Under the pieces are notes generated by a model, which was not told the DNA's origin, did not search any database, and saw only the letters and a list, made by a program, of their open reading frames with translations. Below are positions 19,412 through 27,612 of a stretch of 64,000 nt of DNA, one piece after another. Numbering within the stretch: position 1 is the first letter of the stretch; each line of letters opens with the position of its first letter. The DNA is taken from positions 451,067-515,066 of the forward strand of contig NZ_JAHRCY010000001.1 of the NCBI RefSeq assembly GCF_019083965.1. The letters run 5' to 3'. The DNA comes from Catellatospora tritici (GTDB taxonomy: Bacteria > Actinomycetota > Actinomycetes > Mycobacteriales > Micromonosporaceae). Both the position numbers and the translations under genes were made by a program.

Positions 19412-20614
19412 ATGGGGGCCGGGCACAGTCACGAGCCGAGTGAGACCCTGCCGCCCGCGCCGCCCCGGCTGCGGCACATCGTCACCCTCGTCATCGTCCC
19501 GATGGTGGTGGCGACAGTGGTCGGGCTGCTGGTGCTGTGGCCGCGCGGCAGCGTGCCGCCCGCCGAGGAGCAGCTGCCCCGGCTGCGCGGGGAGGTCGTC
19601 AGCGCCACCCCGGCCTGCCCGCGGGAGACCCCGGCGCAGCTCGGCGGCGACTGCGGCACCGCGGTCGTCCGCGTCCACGGCGAGCAGGTCGAGGCGACCG
19701 TGCCATCCGGGCCGACCGCGCCGGTCATCGCGCCCGGTGACCGGGTCGTCGTGGTGCAGAGCCCCGACGCGCAGGGCAACCTGCGCTACGCCGTCGTCGA
19801 CCACGACCGCTGGACGCCGTTGCTGCTGCTGGTGGCGTTGTTTGTCGCCGCGGTGGTCGCGTTCGCGCGCTGGCGGGGCGTGGCCAGCCTGATCGGGCTC
19901 GCGGTCAGCTTCGCGGTGCTGCTGGGATTCATCCTGCCCGCGATCCAGCAGGGCGAGGCGCCGCTGCCGGTGGCCATCGTGGGCGCGGCGGCGATCATGT
20001 TCGCCGTCATCTACCTGACCCACGGCATCAGCGTGGGCACCTCGATGGCCGTGCTGGGCACGCTGGCCGCGCTGATCCTGACCGGACTGCTCGGCCTGCT
20101 GGTGACCCGCGCGCTGTACCTGACCGGGGCGGGCACCGACGAAGCGGCCATCCTCACCAACGTGCTGGCCGGAGTGGACCTACGCGGCCTGCTGCTCGCC
20201 GGAATCATCATCGGCACGCTCGGCGTGCTCGACGACGTCACCATCACCCAGACCGCGCTGGTGGGCGAGCTGTCCCTGGCCGATCCGACGCTGTCGGCGC
20301 GCCAGCTCTACCGCGCGGCGATCCGGGTCGGGCGCTCGCACGTGGCATCGGTGGTCAACACCATCATCCTGGCGTACGCGGGTGCGTCGCTGCCGCTGAT
20401 GCTGCTGATCGTCAGCGCCGGGGCGAAGGTCGGCGACGTGCTGCCCACGCAGATCATCACCGCCGAGATCGTGCGCGGTGTCGTCGGCACGCTCGGGCTC
20501 ATCGCCGCCGTGCCGATCACCACCGCCCTGGCCGCCTGGGCGGTCGCCGAGGCGCACCGCCACCCGGGCCCGGCTTCCGCCGTTCCGCCCGAAAACGACC
20601 ATGAGCATGGATAA
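19412..20614 (+). CDS. YibE/F family membrane protein
   Basis: This 400-residue protein has one N-terminal transmembrane helix, an extracytoplasmic domain with one Cys pair (about residues 55-125), and about seven further helices. The segments FAVIYLTHGISVGTSMAVLGTLAALIL and GVLDDVTITQTALVGEL are characteristic of YibE/F proteins. The family's function is unknown; transport has been suggested. The ATG lacks a ribosome-binding site and has TAGCTT six bases upstream, again suggesting a leaderless mRNA. The DUF7144 gene follows by 34 bp on the same strand. Confidence 0.82.
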   Translation: MGAGHSHEPSETLPPAPPRLRHIVTLVIVPMVVATVVGLLVLWPRGSVPPAEEQLPRLRGEVVSATPACPRETPAQLGGDCGTAVVRVHGEQVEATVPSGPTAPVIAPGDRVVVVQSPDAQGNLRYAVVDHDRWTPLLLLVALFVAAVVAFARWRGVASLIGLAVSFAVLLGFILPAIQQGEAPLPVAIVGAAAIMFAVIYLTHGISVGTSMAVLGTLAALILTGLLGLLVTRALYLTGAGTDEAAILTNVLAGVDLRGLLLAGIIIGTLGVLDDVTITQTALVGELSLADPTLSARQLYRAAIRVGRSHVASVVNTIILAYAGASLPLMLLIVSAGAKVGDVLPTQIITAEIVRGVVGTLGLIAAVPITTALAAWAVAEAHRHPGPASAVPPENDHEHG

Positions 20615-20648
20615 CGTGAGAAGACATCACGAAATGGGGGGTACTCCG

Positions 20649-21053
20649 ATGACGACGGCCGTACGGCCCGCCAGCCCACCGGTCTCCGGCTGGCTGTCCT
20701 TCGCGGGCCTGCTGATCCTGCTGCTCGGCGTGTTCAACGTCGTCGAAGGGGTGTTCGCGCTCTTCAACGACAGGTACGTCAGCTACGCGGCGGGCCAGTT
20801 CTATCTGTTCGACCGGACCGGCTGGGGCTGGCTGCACGTGATCCTCGGCATCATCCAGATCGTCGTCGGCTCGGGCATCATGTCCGGCAAGACGTGGGCC
20901 CGCGGCGTGGGCGTCGGCCTGGCCGGCCTCACCGCCCTGATCCAGATGCTCTACCTGCCGGTGTTCCCGTGGTGGTCCCTGATCAACATCGCCCTGTGCG
21001 TGCTGGTCATCTACGCCCTGATCGTCCCGCCACACGGCGCAATCGGCCGCTGA
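20649..21053 (+). CDS. DUF7144-like four-helix membrane protein
   Basis: This 134-residue protein has four transmembrane helices with the pattern GWLSFAGLLILLLGVFNVVEGVFALF, GWGWLHVILGIIQIVVGSGIM and further short hydrophobic hairpins, typical of the actinobacterial DUF7144 family of unknown function. In design it resembles the HdeD proteins also in this window. GGGGG lies about seven bases upstream of ATG 20649, which I prefer to earlier in-frame ATGs inside the YibE/F 3' region. It converges on the CocE-like gene with a palindromic repeat between them. Confidence 0.75.
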   Translation: MTTAVRPASPPVSGWLSFAGLLILLLGVFNVVEGVFALFNDRYVSYAAGQFYLFDRTGWGWLHVILGIIQIVVGSGIMSGKTWARGVGVGLAGLTALIQMLYLPVFPWWSLINIALCVLVIYALIVPPHGAIGR

Positions 21054-21082
21054 CCCCGCGGTGGCCGCGGTGCGGTTGCGGT

Positions 21083-21144
21083 TGCGGTTTCGGGGAAAGT
21101 GCACGAATCCGAGGGCGGATGGGTGCGCTTTCCCCGAAACCGCA
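21083..21144. repeat. Inverted pair of the GTTTCGGGGAAAGTGCAC dispersed repeat
   Basis: The arm at 21083-21104 pairs with 21123-21144 with one mismatch over 22 bases, and three GCGGTT units precede the left arm. It fills the gap between the convergent DUF7144 and CocE-like genes, where it could act as a bidirectional terminator. Confidence 0.85.
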
Positions 21145-21162
21145 TGATCGTCAGCGGATTTC

Positions 21163-22725
21163 TCAGCGGACGGGGAGGTCCAGCCAGGACTGGCCGGTGA
21201 AGAGGACGGAGCCGAGGGTGCCGTTCTCGTCCAGGTAGAAGCCGTCGTGGCCGTCGATCACCAGGGCCAGGTGGTGGCCCGCGGGAACGTCCCAGCTGGT
21301 CGCGGGGAGCTTGATGTCGAGGGTACGGACGGCATTGGCCGTGCCGTTCAGCCACGAACCCGGAGCCTGGGTGATCAGGCGACCGGTGCCCGCCCAGTCC
21401 ACGTCGTACAGGTACGCCACCAGAGTGCCACTGCGCTCGGTGGGGGTGAACCGGGCGTGCACCGTGGCCGCGCCACGGATGCGGATCGTGCTCGACGCGT
21501 CGTCGGCCTGCCACACCCCGGCGGCGTTACGGTCCACCGCCGGGATCCAGGCCGTCGGCGGGATCCCGGTCAGCGCCTGCAGCCCATTGGAGAGCAGGAT
21601 CACGCCACCGGCGGCCACCGTGTCCACGGTGAACCAGGTGCGCCGCGACCAGCCCGTCGACGGGGCGCCGCCGAGGCTGCCGGTGCCGGTCAGCCAGCTC
21701 ACCTCGCCCAGGCCGTACCGGGTGGTCGTGGTGTTCACCGCCGCCCAGCTCGGGTAGGACTCGGCCGCGCCGCCGGTCAGCGACCGGAGCACCACCGGCG
21801 GCTCGGTGTCGATCCCGTTGGCCGCGCCCTGCAGGTAGCGATCCATCCAGCGGCGCACCGAGGTCCACACGTGGTTGTCCAGCCCAGCCAGGCCGGTCAG
21901 CTCGGGAATGGCGTGGTCGCCGGGGGCGAACTCCAGCCGCTTCGGACCGGTCAGGCCGGTGAAGAAGTCGGTGAGCTGGTTCGGCGGGAAGATCGAGTCG
22001 CCGTACCCGTTGGCCATCAGGATCGCGGGGTGGCTGGCGTTGATCGCCGACAGGTACGTGCCCGCCGACCGCGCCCGAGCGAAGGACTTGACCCCGTCGA
22101 TGTTGCGGTTGGCGTAGAAGTCGCCGATGACGCGGTCGAACTCGTCGCTGGTGTCGGCCAGCAGCGCCGCCGCGCCGACCAGCAGCGCCGAGGACTGCAG
22201 GCGGCGGGTGTCGCCGCCGTAGAGGGAGCTGACCAGGTCGCTCCAGCCGCTGAGCGCGGCCACGGCTCGGATGCGGCTATCGTGGCCGGACGCGATCAGG
22301 CTGATGCCGGCGCCGTACGACACGCCCGCCATACCCAGCCGGGAGGCGTCGGCGGTGGTGTTCGCGACGGTCCAGTCGAGCACCCTCGACACGTCGGCGA
22401 TGTCCTTCGGCCCGGCGGTGTCGACCTCGCCGCCCGAGGCCCACCACCCGCGCGGGGTGTATGACACGACGGTGTAACCGCCCTGGGCGAGGGCGTTGGC
22501 CTGGGCCAGGTATTCCAGGTCGTTGAGTCCCCAGCTGGACGGGAACACGATGGCGGGGTGCCGACCGGGGCTGGTCGGCTCGATGACGTTGGCCTTGAGG
22601 ACCACCCCGTCGGGGGCGGTGATGTCGACGAAGCGGAACCCGGTGGTCGTGCCGGCGTGGGCGGGAGCGGCCCAGCCGAACAGAGCGAGCACGACCACCG
22701 TGAAGAGGGGTAGGGATCTCCTCAC
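21163..22725 (-). CDS. Secreted CocE/NonD-family alpha/beta hydrolase (S15 Xaa-Pro peptidase-like)
   Basis: This 520-residue protein has a Sec signal peptide (MRRSLPLFTVVVLALFGWAAPAHAG, cleaved near AHA). The alpha/beta-hydrolase domain carries the nucleophile elbow GVSYGAG (about residues 156-162) and a late DHAIPEL containing the likely catalytic His. The C-terminal beta-rich domain (PAGHHLALVIDGHDGFYL) is typical of the X-Pro dipeptidyl-peptidase and cocaine-esterase group. It probably hydrolyses esters or peptides outside the cell; the substrate is unknown. The upstream region holds a GTTACC inverted repeat that may be an operator. Confidence 0.82.
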   Translation of the reverse strand: MRRSLPLFTVVVLALFGWAAPAHAGTTTGFRFVDITAPDGVVLKANVIEPTSPGRHPAIVFPSSWGLNDLEYLAQANALAQGGYTVVSYTPRGWWASGGEVDTAGPKDIADVSRVLDWTVANTTADASRLGMAGVSYGAGISLIASGHDSRIRAVAALSGWSDLVSSLYGGDTRRLQSSALLVGAAALLADTSDEFDRVIGDFYANRNIDGVKSFARARSAGTYLSAINASHPAILMANGYGDSIFPPNQLTDFFTGLTGPKRLEFAPGDHAIPELTGLAGLDNHVWTSVRRWMDRYLQGAANGIDTEPPVVLRSLTGGAAESYPSWAAVNTTTTRYGLGEVSWLTGTGSLGGAPSTGWSRRTWFTVDTVAAGGVILLSNGLQALTGIPPTAWIPAVDRNAAGVWQADDASSTIRIRGAATVHARFTPTERSGTLVAYLYDVDWAGTGRLITQAPGSWLNGTANAVRTLDIKLPATSWDVPAGHHLALVIDGHDGFYLDENGTLGSVLFTGQSWLDLPVR

Positions 22726-22763
22726 AGCGACCTCGCGGGGGATGTCGGCCTTGCTGCGGACAA

Positions 22764-22815
22764 GTTACCGAGAGGTAACCATGTCGTGAGCTAGATCACA
22801 ATACCCACGGGTAAC
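22764..22815. promoter_or_regulatory. GTTACC...GGTAAC inverted repeat plus third half-site upstream of the CocE-like gene
   Basis: GTTACC at 22764-22769 and GGTAAC at 22774-22779 form a 6-bp inverted repeat with a four-base centre, and another GGTAAC lies at 22810-22815. It lies 39 to 90 bp upstream of the secreted hydrolase start. I infer a repressor or activator site; the regulator is not identifiable here. Confidence 0.45.
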
Positions 22816-22875
22816 AATGGCGCACTCCTGTCACGCCAGTGCTGGTCGCGGCCGCTCCACCGCTCCGCCTTTCAA

Positions 22876-22936
22876 TGACGCTGGCCTATCTAGAGGACAG
22901 TTTTCCAAGATTCGTCCTCTAGATAGGCCAGCGTCA
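22876..22936 (-). terminator. Perfect 23-bp stem-loop downstream of fabG
   Basis: A 23-base arm (22876-22898) pairs without mismatch with 22914-22936 across a 15-base loop containing TTTT. The stem includes AT-rich CTATCTAGAG, which is unusual for a terminator in this genome. It lies 36 bp past the fabG stop on that gene's strand and upstream of the CocE-like promoter. Confidence 0.75.
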
Positions 22937-22972
22937 ATGCTAAGAGGGGTGCGGACGGGACGGTGCCCGGAG

Positions 22973-23731
22973 TCAGCCGCGGGGACCGCCCGCCACGTAG
23001 ATGACCTGGCCGGTGACGAAGCCGGCACCTTCGCTGGCCAGGTACGAGATCGCGTGCGCGACGTCCTCCGGGCGCCCCACTCGGCGGACCGGCGTCTCGG
23101 CTGCCCGCGCCGCCTGGAACGCCTCGAAGTCCACCCCGACCCGCGCGGCGGTGGCGGCGGTCATCTCGGTGACGATGAATCCGGGCGCGACCGCGTTGGC
23201 GGTGATGCCGAACGGGCCGAGCTCGATGGACAGCGTCTTGGTGAAGCCCTGCAGCCCCGCCTTGGCGGCGGCGTAGTTGGCCTGGCCCCGGTTGCCGAGC
23301 GCGGAGGTGCTCGACAGCGACACGATCCGGCCGTACTTCTGCTCGACCATGTACTTCTGCACGGCGCGGCTGCACAGGAACGCGCCGCGCAGGTGCACCG
23401 ACATGACCGTGTCCCAGTCGTCGTCGCTCATCTTGAACAGCAGGTTGTCGCGCAGTACGCCCGCGTTGTTGACCAGCACGGACGGGCTGCCCAGCGTCTC
23501 GGCGACGTGGGCGACGGCGGTCTCGACCGCGGCGGAGTCGGAGACGTCCGCGCCGACGGCGATCGCCCGACCACCCGCGGCGGCGATGGCGGCCACGGTG
23601 TCGGCGCAGTTGGCCGCGTTGAGGTCGACGGCGGCGACGGCGAACCCGTCGGCGGCCAGCCGCTGGGCGGTGGCCGCGCCGATCCCCCGCGCGGCCCCGG
23701 TCACGATCGCAACTCTCTGGCTGTCAGTCAT
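22973..23731 (-). CDS. fabG: 3-oxoacyl-ACP reductase FabG-like SDR
   Basis: This 252-residue classical short-chain dehydrogenase has TGAARGIG (dinucleotide loop), NNAGV, catalytic Ser in SLSSTSA, YAAAK (Tyr-x3-Lys) and PGFIVTEMT. All match FabG-type NADPH-dependent 3-ketoacyl reductases. Whether it acts on ACP or CoA substrates is not determinable; no fatty-acid synthase genes are adjacent. The ATG at 23731 is preferred and a GTG nine bases upstream is possible; neither has a good ribosome-binding site. It is divergent from ddaH and followed by a strong hairpin. Confidence 0.83.
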   Translation of the reverse strand: MTDSQRVAIVTGAARGIGAATAQRLAADGFAVAAVDLNAANCADTVAAIAAAGGRAIAVGADVSDSAAVETAVAHVAETLGSPSVLVNNAGVLRDNLLFKMSDDDWDTVMSVHLRGAFLCSRAVQKYMVEQKYGRIVSLSSTSALGNRGQANYAAAKAGLQGFTKTLSIELGPFGITANAVAPGFIVTEMTAATAARVGVDFEAFQAARAAETPVRRVGRPEDVAHAISYLASEGAGFVTGQVIYVAGGPRG

Positions 23732-23978
23732 GACCGGCACTTTAACGACAGTTCAGCACCACCACACCGCCGGTCCCACCCGCCCGCAGCCCGTCCCCGC
23801 CGGTCCCACGGAAGTGGGGTTGGCGGGGTGCCGGGGCGGGCGTAGCGTGGGGTCGGGAACGGGATTCGGACCCGACGCAACGAATCGTTGGTCGGGGTGC
23901 CGAAATGCGCAATGAACCAAGGTCACGCGCATGGTCGAACAATGGTTGTCGCAGCTGTCGGGCCCTTAGCGTTGAGGC

Positions 23979-24788
23979 ATGCAGAAGCGCTTTCTGATGT
24001 GCCGGCCCACCCACTTCGCCGTCACCTACAAGATCAACCCGTGGATGGACCCCGCCGCTCCGTACGACACCACCCTGGCCATCAGCCAGTGGGAGAGCCT
24101 CAAGGCCACGTACGAGAACCTCGGCCACCAGATCGAGCTCATCGAGCCGGTTCCCGGCCTGCCCGACATGGTCTTCGCCGCCAACGGCGGCACCGTGATC
24201 GACGGTCGGATGTTCACCGCCCAGTTCCGCCACGCCGAGCGTGCCGACGAGGGCCCGGCCTACCGTGACTGGTTCGACCGGTCCGGCTACGAGGTCCACG
24301 ACGCCAAGCACGTCAACGAGGGCGAGGGCGACATCCTGCTCGCCGGGGAGTACGTCCTGGCCGGTACGGGCTTCCGCACCGCGCACGCCTCGCACGCGGA
24401 GGTGCAGGAGATCTTCGGCCGCCCCGTGATCACGCTGCAGCTGGTGGACCCGCGCTTCTACCACCTGGACACCGCGCTGTGCGTACTGTCGACCGGCGCC
24501 GACGGCAAGCCGGCCAACATCGCGTACCTGCCGGAGGCTTTTTCTCCGGGCAGCCAGGCGGTGTTGCGTCAGCTCTACCCGAACGCCGTGCTCGCTAATA
24601 TCGAGGATGCCGAGGTGCTCGGCCTCAACGCGGTCAGCGACGGGCACAACGTCGTGCTGCCCGTACAGGCCCCGCACCTGGCGGAGGAACTGCGCAAGGC
24701 TGGTTACGAGCCGATCGGGGTGGACGTCTCCGAGCTGCGCCTGGCCGGCGGTGGACCCAAGTGCTGCACCCTGGAGTTGCGGTCATGA
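23979..24788 (+). CDS. ddaH: Dimethylarginine dimethylaminohydrolase (DDAH)-like amidinohydrolase
   Basis: This 269-residue pentein-fold enzyme matches DDAH and related arginine-modifying enzymes. The N-terminal CRPTHF, PDMVFAANGG, FYHLDTALCVL (catalytic His) and C-terminal GGGPKCCTLEL (catalytic Cys) are all present. DDAH converts methylated arginine to citrulline and dimethylamine, though some homologues act on arginine itself. It overlaps the ornithine aminotransferase by four bases, suggesting a joint route through arginine-family amino acids. TAGCGT lies six bases before the ATG and no ribosome-binding site is present, compatible with leaderless expression. Confidence 0.85.
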   Translation: MQKRFLMCRPTHFAVTYKINPWMDPAAPYDTTLAISQWESLKATYENLGHQIELIEPVPGLPDMVFAANGGTVIDGRMFTAQFRHAERADEGPAYRDWFDRSGYEVHDAKHVNEGEGDILLAGEYVLAGTGFRTAHASHAEVQEIFGRPVITLQLVDPRFYHLDTALCVLSTGADGKPANIAYLPEAFSPGSQAVLRQLYPNAVLANIEDAEVLGLNAVSDGHNVVLPVQAPHLAEELRKAGYEPIGVDVSELRLAGGGPKCCTLELRS

Positions 24789-26005
24789 ACTCGATCGTCG
24801 ATAGCCGTACCCCGTCGGCAGTGGCCGACGCCGAGCGCTGGACGGCGCACAACTACCACCCGCTGCCAGTGGTGATCTCCGAGGCCCAGGGGGCCTGGGT
24901 CACCGACATCGACGGCAGGCGGTTCCTGGACTTCCTGTCCGGATACTCGGCGCTGAACTTCGGCCACCGGCACCCGAAGCTGATCGCCGCCGCGCACGCG
25001 CAGCTGGACCGGCTCACGCTGACCAGCCGCGCGTTCATCCACGACCAGTTCGCGGAGTTCTGCCACCGGCTGGCCGACCTCACCGGGCAGGAGCTGGTGC
25101 TGCCGATGAACACCGGCGCCGAGGCGGTGGAGACCGCGATCAAGGTGGCCCGCAAGTGGGGTTACCAGGTCAAGGGCGTGCCGGACGGGCAAGCGAAGAT
25201 CATCGTGGCGGCGGACAACTTCCACGGCCGTACCACCACGATCATCAGCTTCTCCACCGACGACGACGCGCGGGCGGACTTCGGGCCGTACACGCCGGGG
25301 TTCCAGATCGTGCCCTACGGCGACCTGACCGCGCTGGCCGACGCCGTCGACGACTTCACCGTCGCGGTGCTGCTGGAGCCGATCCAGGGCGAGGCGGGCG
25401 TGCTGGTGCCGCCGGACGGCTACCTGCGCGGCGTGCGCGAGCTGTGCGACCGCCGCAACGTGCTGTTCCTGGCCGACGAGATCCAGAGCGGCCTGGGCCG
25501 GACCGGCATGACGTTCGCCGTCGACCACGAGGGCGTCCGCCCCGATATGCACATCATGGGCAAGGCGCTGGGCGGCGGCATCGTGCCGGTGTCGGCCGTG
25601 GCGGCCAGCCGCGAGGTGCTGGGGGTGCTCAAGCCGGGCGAGCACGGCTCGACCTTCGGCGGCAACCCGCTGAGCTGCGCGGTCGCCATCGAGGTGATCA
25701 AGCTGCTGGAGACCGGTGAGTTCCAGCGCCGCTCGGCCGAGCTGGGCGGGCTGCTGCACGAGCAGCTGCGGGCGCTGATCGGCCGGGGCGTGACCGCGGT
25801 GCGCGGGCGCGGCCTGTGGGCCGGGGTCGACATCGACCCGTCCATCATGAGTGGTCGCGAGGCGTCCGAGAAGCTCATGGCGCGCGGCATGCTGGCCAAG
25901 GACACCCACGGCGTGACGGTACGGCTCGCGCCGCCGCTGGTGATCGAGGAGGACGAGATCCGCTGGGCGGTCCGGCAGCTCGCCGAGGTCATCGGCGCCG
26001 CCTGA
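24785..26005 (+). CDS. rocD: Ornithine aminotransferase RocD
   Basis: This 406-residue class-III PLP aminotransferase transfers the delta-amino group of ornithine to 2-oxoglutarate, giving glutamate semialdehyde. Motifs are MNTGAEAVETAIK, EPIQGEAGV, FLADEIQSGLGRTG and the PLP lysine in MGKALGGG, with the substrate-side STFGGNPL. Length and motif spacing fit RocD rather than ArgD. Its ATG overlaps the ddaH stop (ATGA), so the pair is coupled. It is followed by a 490-bp non-coding stretch rich in repeats and hairpins. Confidence 0.9.
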   Translation: MNSIVDSRTPSAVADAERWTAHNYHPLPVVISEAQGAWVTDIDGRRFLDFLSGYSALNFGHRHPKLIAAAHAQLDRLTLTSRAFIHDQFAEFCHRLADLTGQELVLPMNTGAEAVETAIKVARKWGYQVKGVPDGQAKIIVAADNFHGRTTTIISFSTDDDARADFGPYTPGFQIVPYGDLTALADAVDDFTVAVLLEPIQGEAGVLVPPDGYLRGVRELCDRRNVLFLADEIQSGLGRTGMTFAVDHEGVRPDMHIMGKALGGGIVPVSAVAASREVLGVLKPGEHGSTFGGNPLSCAVAIEVIKLLETGEFQRRSAELGGLLHEQLRALIGRGVTAVRGRGLWAGVDIDPSIMSGREASEKLMARGMLAKDTHGVTVRLAPPLVIEEDEIRWAVRQLAEVIGAA

Positions 26006-26011
26006 CACCCC

Positions 26012-26043
26012 ACCAGCCACCAGCCACCAGCCACCAGCCACCA
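26012..26043. repeat. Tandem ACCAGCC heptamer (about 4.6 copies)
   Basis: The 7-bp unit ACCAGCC is repeated four times plus four bases, starting six bases after the rocD stop. The period is not a multiple of three and the tract is outside any gene, so copy number could vary among strains. Confidence 0.85.
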
Positions 26044-26194
26044 CGGATCGCTGCCCGCGTTCACGATCGCCGCTTACGGCGCTCCGGCTCGGCCCGGAGA
26101 GTGACCGCAGGCAGCGATCTTGCAACTCCAGCCGTTGGCATGATCTCCGTCAGTGGCCAGAAGGTCGGATTCGGCCGCAGACGACGCCCGGAAA

Positions 26195-26253
26195 CTGACC
26201 GAAGACCGTGATCATGGCGCGCCCGTCTCGCCATGATCACGGTCTTCGGTCAG
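26195..26253. repeat. Perfect 25-bp inverted repeat with nine-base loop
   Basis: The arm at 26195-26219, beginning CTGACCGAAGACCGTGATCA, pairs without mismatch with 26229-26253. It may terminate rocD transcription, but the stem is longer than usual and contains a central TGATCA, so a dispersed element is also possible. Confidence 0.8.
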
Positions 26254-26432
26254 AGAGTCGGCCCAACCCCGCTGTTCTGACCGACCACAGCGATCAACCC
26301 AGCATTCGCCAAGCCCTTCCCACCCACCCACCAGCCACCGCCACCGCCACCGCCGGCCGACCAGCGGCAGGGCCGCCCAGCGGCCAGCCCACGGGGAGAA
26401 GTGACCGGTAAGTCGAGCAGCGGCCAGCGGCC

Positions 26433-26485
26433 GTTAAGAAGGGCACCTTCTACCTCGCAAAGCGATGAGAAGGTGCCCTTCCTTA
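26433..26485 (-). terminator. AAGGGCACCTTCT hairpin terminator after the FHA gene
   Basis: GAAGGGCACCTTCT pairs with AGAAGGTGCCCTTC across a loop ending in GCGATG. The flanks TTAA and TTAC extend the stem imperfectly. It lies just past the FHA gene stop in the convergent gap. I associate this type of hairpin with Micromonospora relatives. Confidence 0.75.
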
Positions 26486-26497
26486 CGTCTGTGAGCG

Positions 26498-27559
26498 CTA
26501 GAAGGAGGGGGTGTTGGGGCGGAAGGCCATCGTCGGCGCCTCGCCGAGCACCGACGCCGAGTCAACAGGTCGGCTGCTCGCCAACGCCCCCAGCCGCCCG
26601 ATCTCCACCCCCGGAAACAACTCCACGATGTCGGAGACGCCCAACTGCCGCGAAGCCCCCCGACTGAGCTGAAGCTCCCCGTCGGCGGCGCCACCAAGCC
26701 GCACCAACGTCCCGTTCATGCTCAGATCCGTGATCGAGATCCCGGTCTGGGTCAGCGCGACCGACACGTGCGCCCGGCTGACCTTGGCCCGCGCGTCCTC
26801 GTTCAGCCACGGCCCCAGCTGCACCCCGGTCTGCCCCTGACCACCGTCGGGCGCGCGGCCGACCACGACCGGTCCGGCCGCGGTCACCACGAACCGGGTA
26901 CGGATCACGCCGTCGATGCGCACCGCGAGCACCTGCTGCGGCGGGCGCGGTCCGGCGTCGCCGAGCGGCGCGTCGTGGCGGGCGCAGACCGGTTGGCCGT
27001 TGCGCAGCCGGGGCACGGGCTGGCCGCTGCCGCGCCGAGCCGGGCCGAAGCTGCCGCACTCCGGGTCGGGGCAGTGCCACCAGCGGGCGGTCAGTTGGCG
27101 ACCGACCGGCGACGGGCCGCTCGGGGCCGGGCCGCGCGGCTGCAGCACCGCGCCGCCCGCGCCGGGCAGCGGCGACCACACCGCGGGCAGCGCCCGGGAG
27201 ATGATCGGCAGGCCGGTGAGCTCGGAGATCTCCATGACGCGCGGGGCGGCGCCGACGGCGACCTCGACGGTGCCGTCGTCGGCCCAGCGGCGCATGACCA
27301 TGCGCTCGTTGGAGGTCAGGTCCTGGTTCGACAGCAGCGACTTGTCGACCACGCAGTACGCCGAGACGTGCTCCTCGCCGACCTGGCGGGCCAGCGCGTC
27401 GACCACCATGCCCAGCCGCACCAGGTTGGCCGGACGGCCACCGTCCAGGTCGGCGCAGTAGATCAACTCAGCCACGTCGAGGACTCCGGCGGCCAGGGCC
27501 GGGTCGGTGCCCAGCCGCCGCTCGATCGCATCCAGTACGTGGCTGACCTCGAACCTCAT
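26498..27559 (-). CDS. FHA-domain protein with central Cys motif and unassigned N-terminal domain
   Basis: This 353-residue protein has a C-terminal FHA domain at about residues 215-320 (VVVGRAPDGG, KVSRAHVSVALT, ITDLSMNGTLV), which binds phosphothreonine peptides. A central CPDPECGSFG followed by CARH could bind zinc. The N-terminal 110 residues (AELIYCADLDGGRPANLVRLGM, SAYCVVDKSLL) have an Asp-containing alpha/beta look that recalls PIN/NYN nucleases, but I cannot confirm that. No membrane segment is visible. It is the last gene of a six-gene minus-strand run of membrane and SHOCT proteins and would read Ser/Thr-kinase output; no kinase is encoded in this window. Confidence 0.72.
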   Translation of the reverse strand: MRFEVSHVLDAIERRLGTDPALAAGVLDVAELIYCADLDGGRPANLVRLGMVVDALARQVGEEHVSAYCVVDKSLLSNQDLTSNERMVMRRWADDGTVEVAVGAAPRVMEISELTGLPIISRALPAVWSPLPGAGGAVLQPRGPAPSGPSPVGRQLTARWWHCPDPECGSFGPARRGSGQPVPRLRNGQPVCARHDAPLGDAGPRPPQQVLAVRIDGVIRTRFVVTAAGPVVVGRAPDGGQGQTGVQLGPWLNEDARAKVSRAHVSVALTQTGISITDLSMNGTLVRLGGAADGELQLSRGASRQLGVSDIVELFPGVEIGRLGALASSRPVDSASVLGEAPTMAFRPNTPSF

Positions 27560-27612
27560 GACCACAGACCCTAGGTTCGCGGCGCGACCTGCCGCAACCC
27601 GCAAACGGATCG

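Larger units (their letters stand above)
26006..26497. other. Non-coding interval between rocD and the FHA gene
   Basis: No convincing gene was found here. The interval holds a heptanucleotide tandem tract at 26012-26043, a perfect 25-bp inverted repeat at 26195-26253, a second run of CCACC-rich triplets near 26325-26362 and a terminator-type hairpin at 26433-26485. The density of repeats suggests a site of insertion or decay, or simply a large convergent spacer. Confidence 0.6.

Noticed and set aside
23979..26005. ddaH-rocD as a natural-product cluster for a modified arginine
   Set aside because: No synthetase, hydroxylase or transporter genes flank the pair. The arrangement fits ordinary arginine-derivative catabolism.
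26012..26043. CRISPR-like tandem repeat
   Set aside because: The unit is 7 bp with no spacers, and no cas genes are present.
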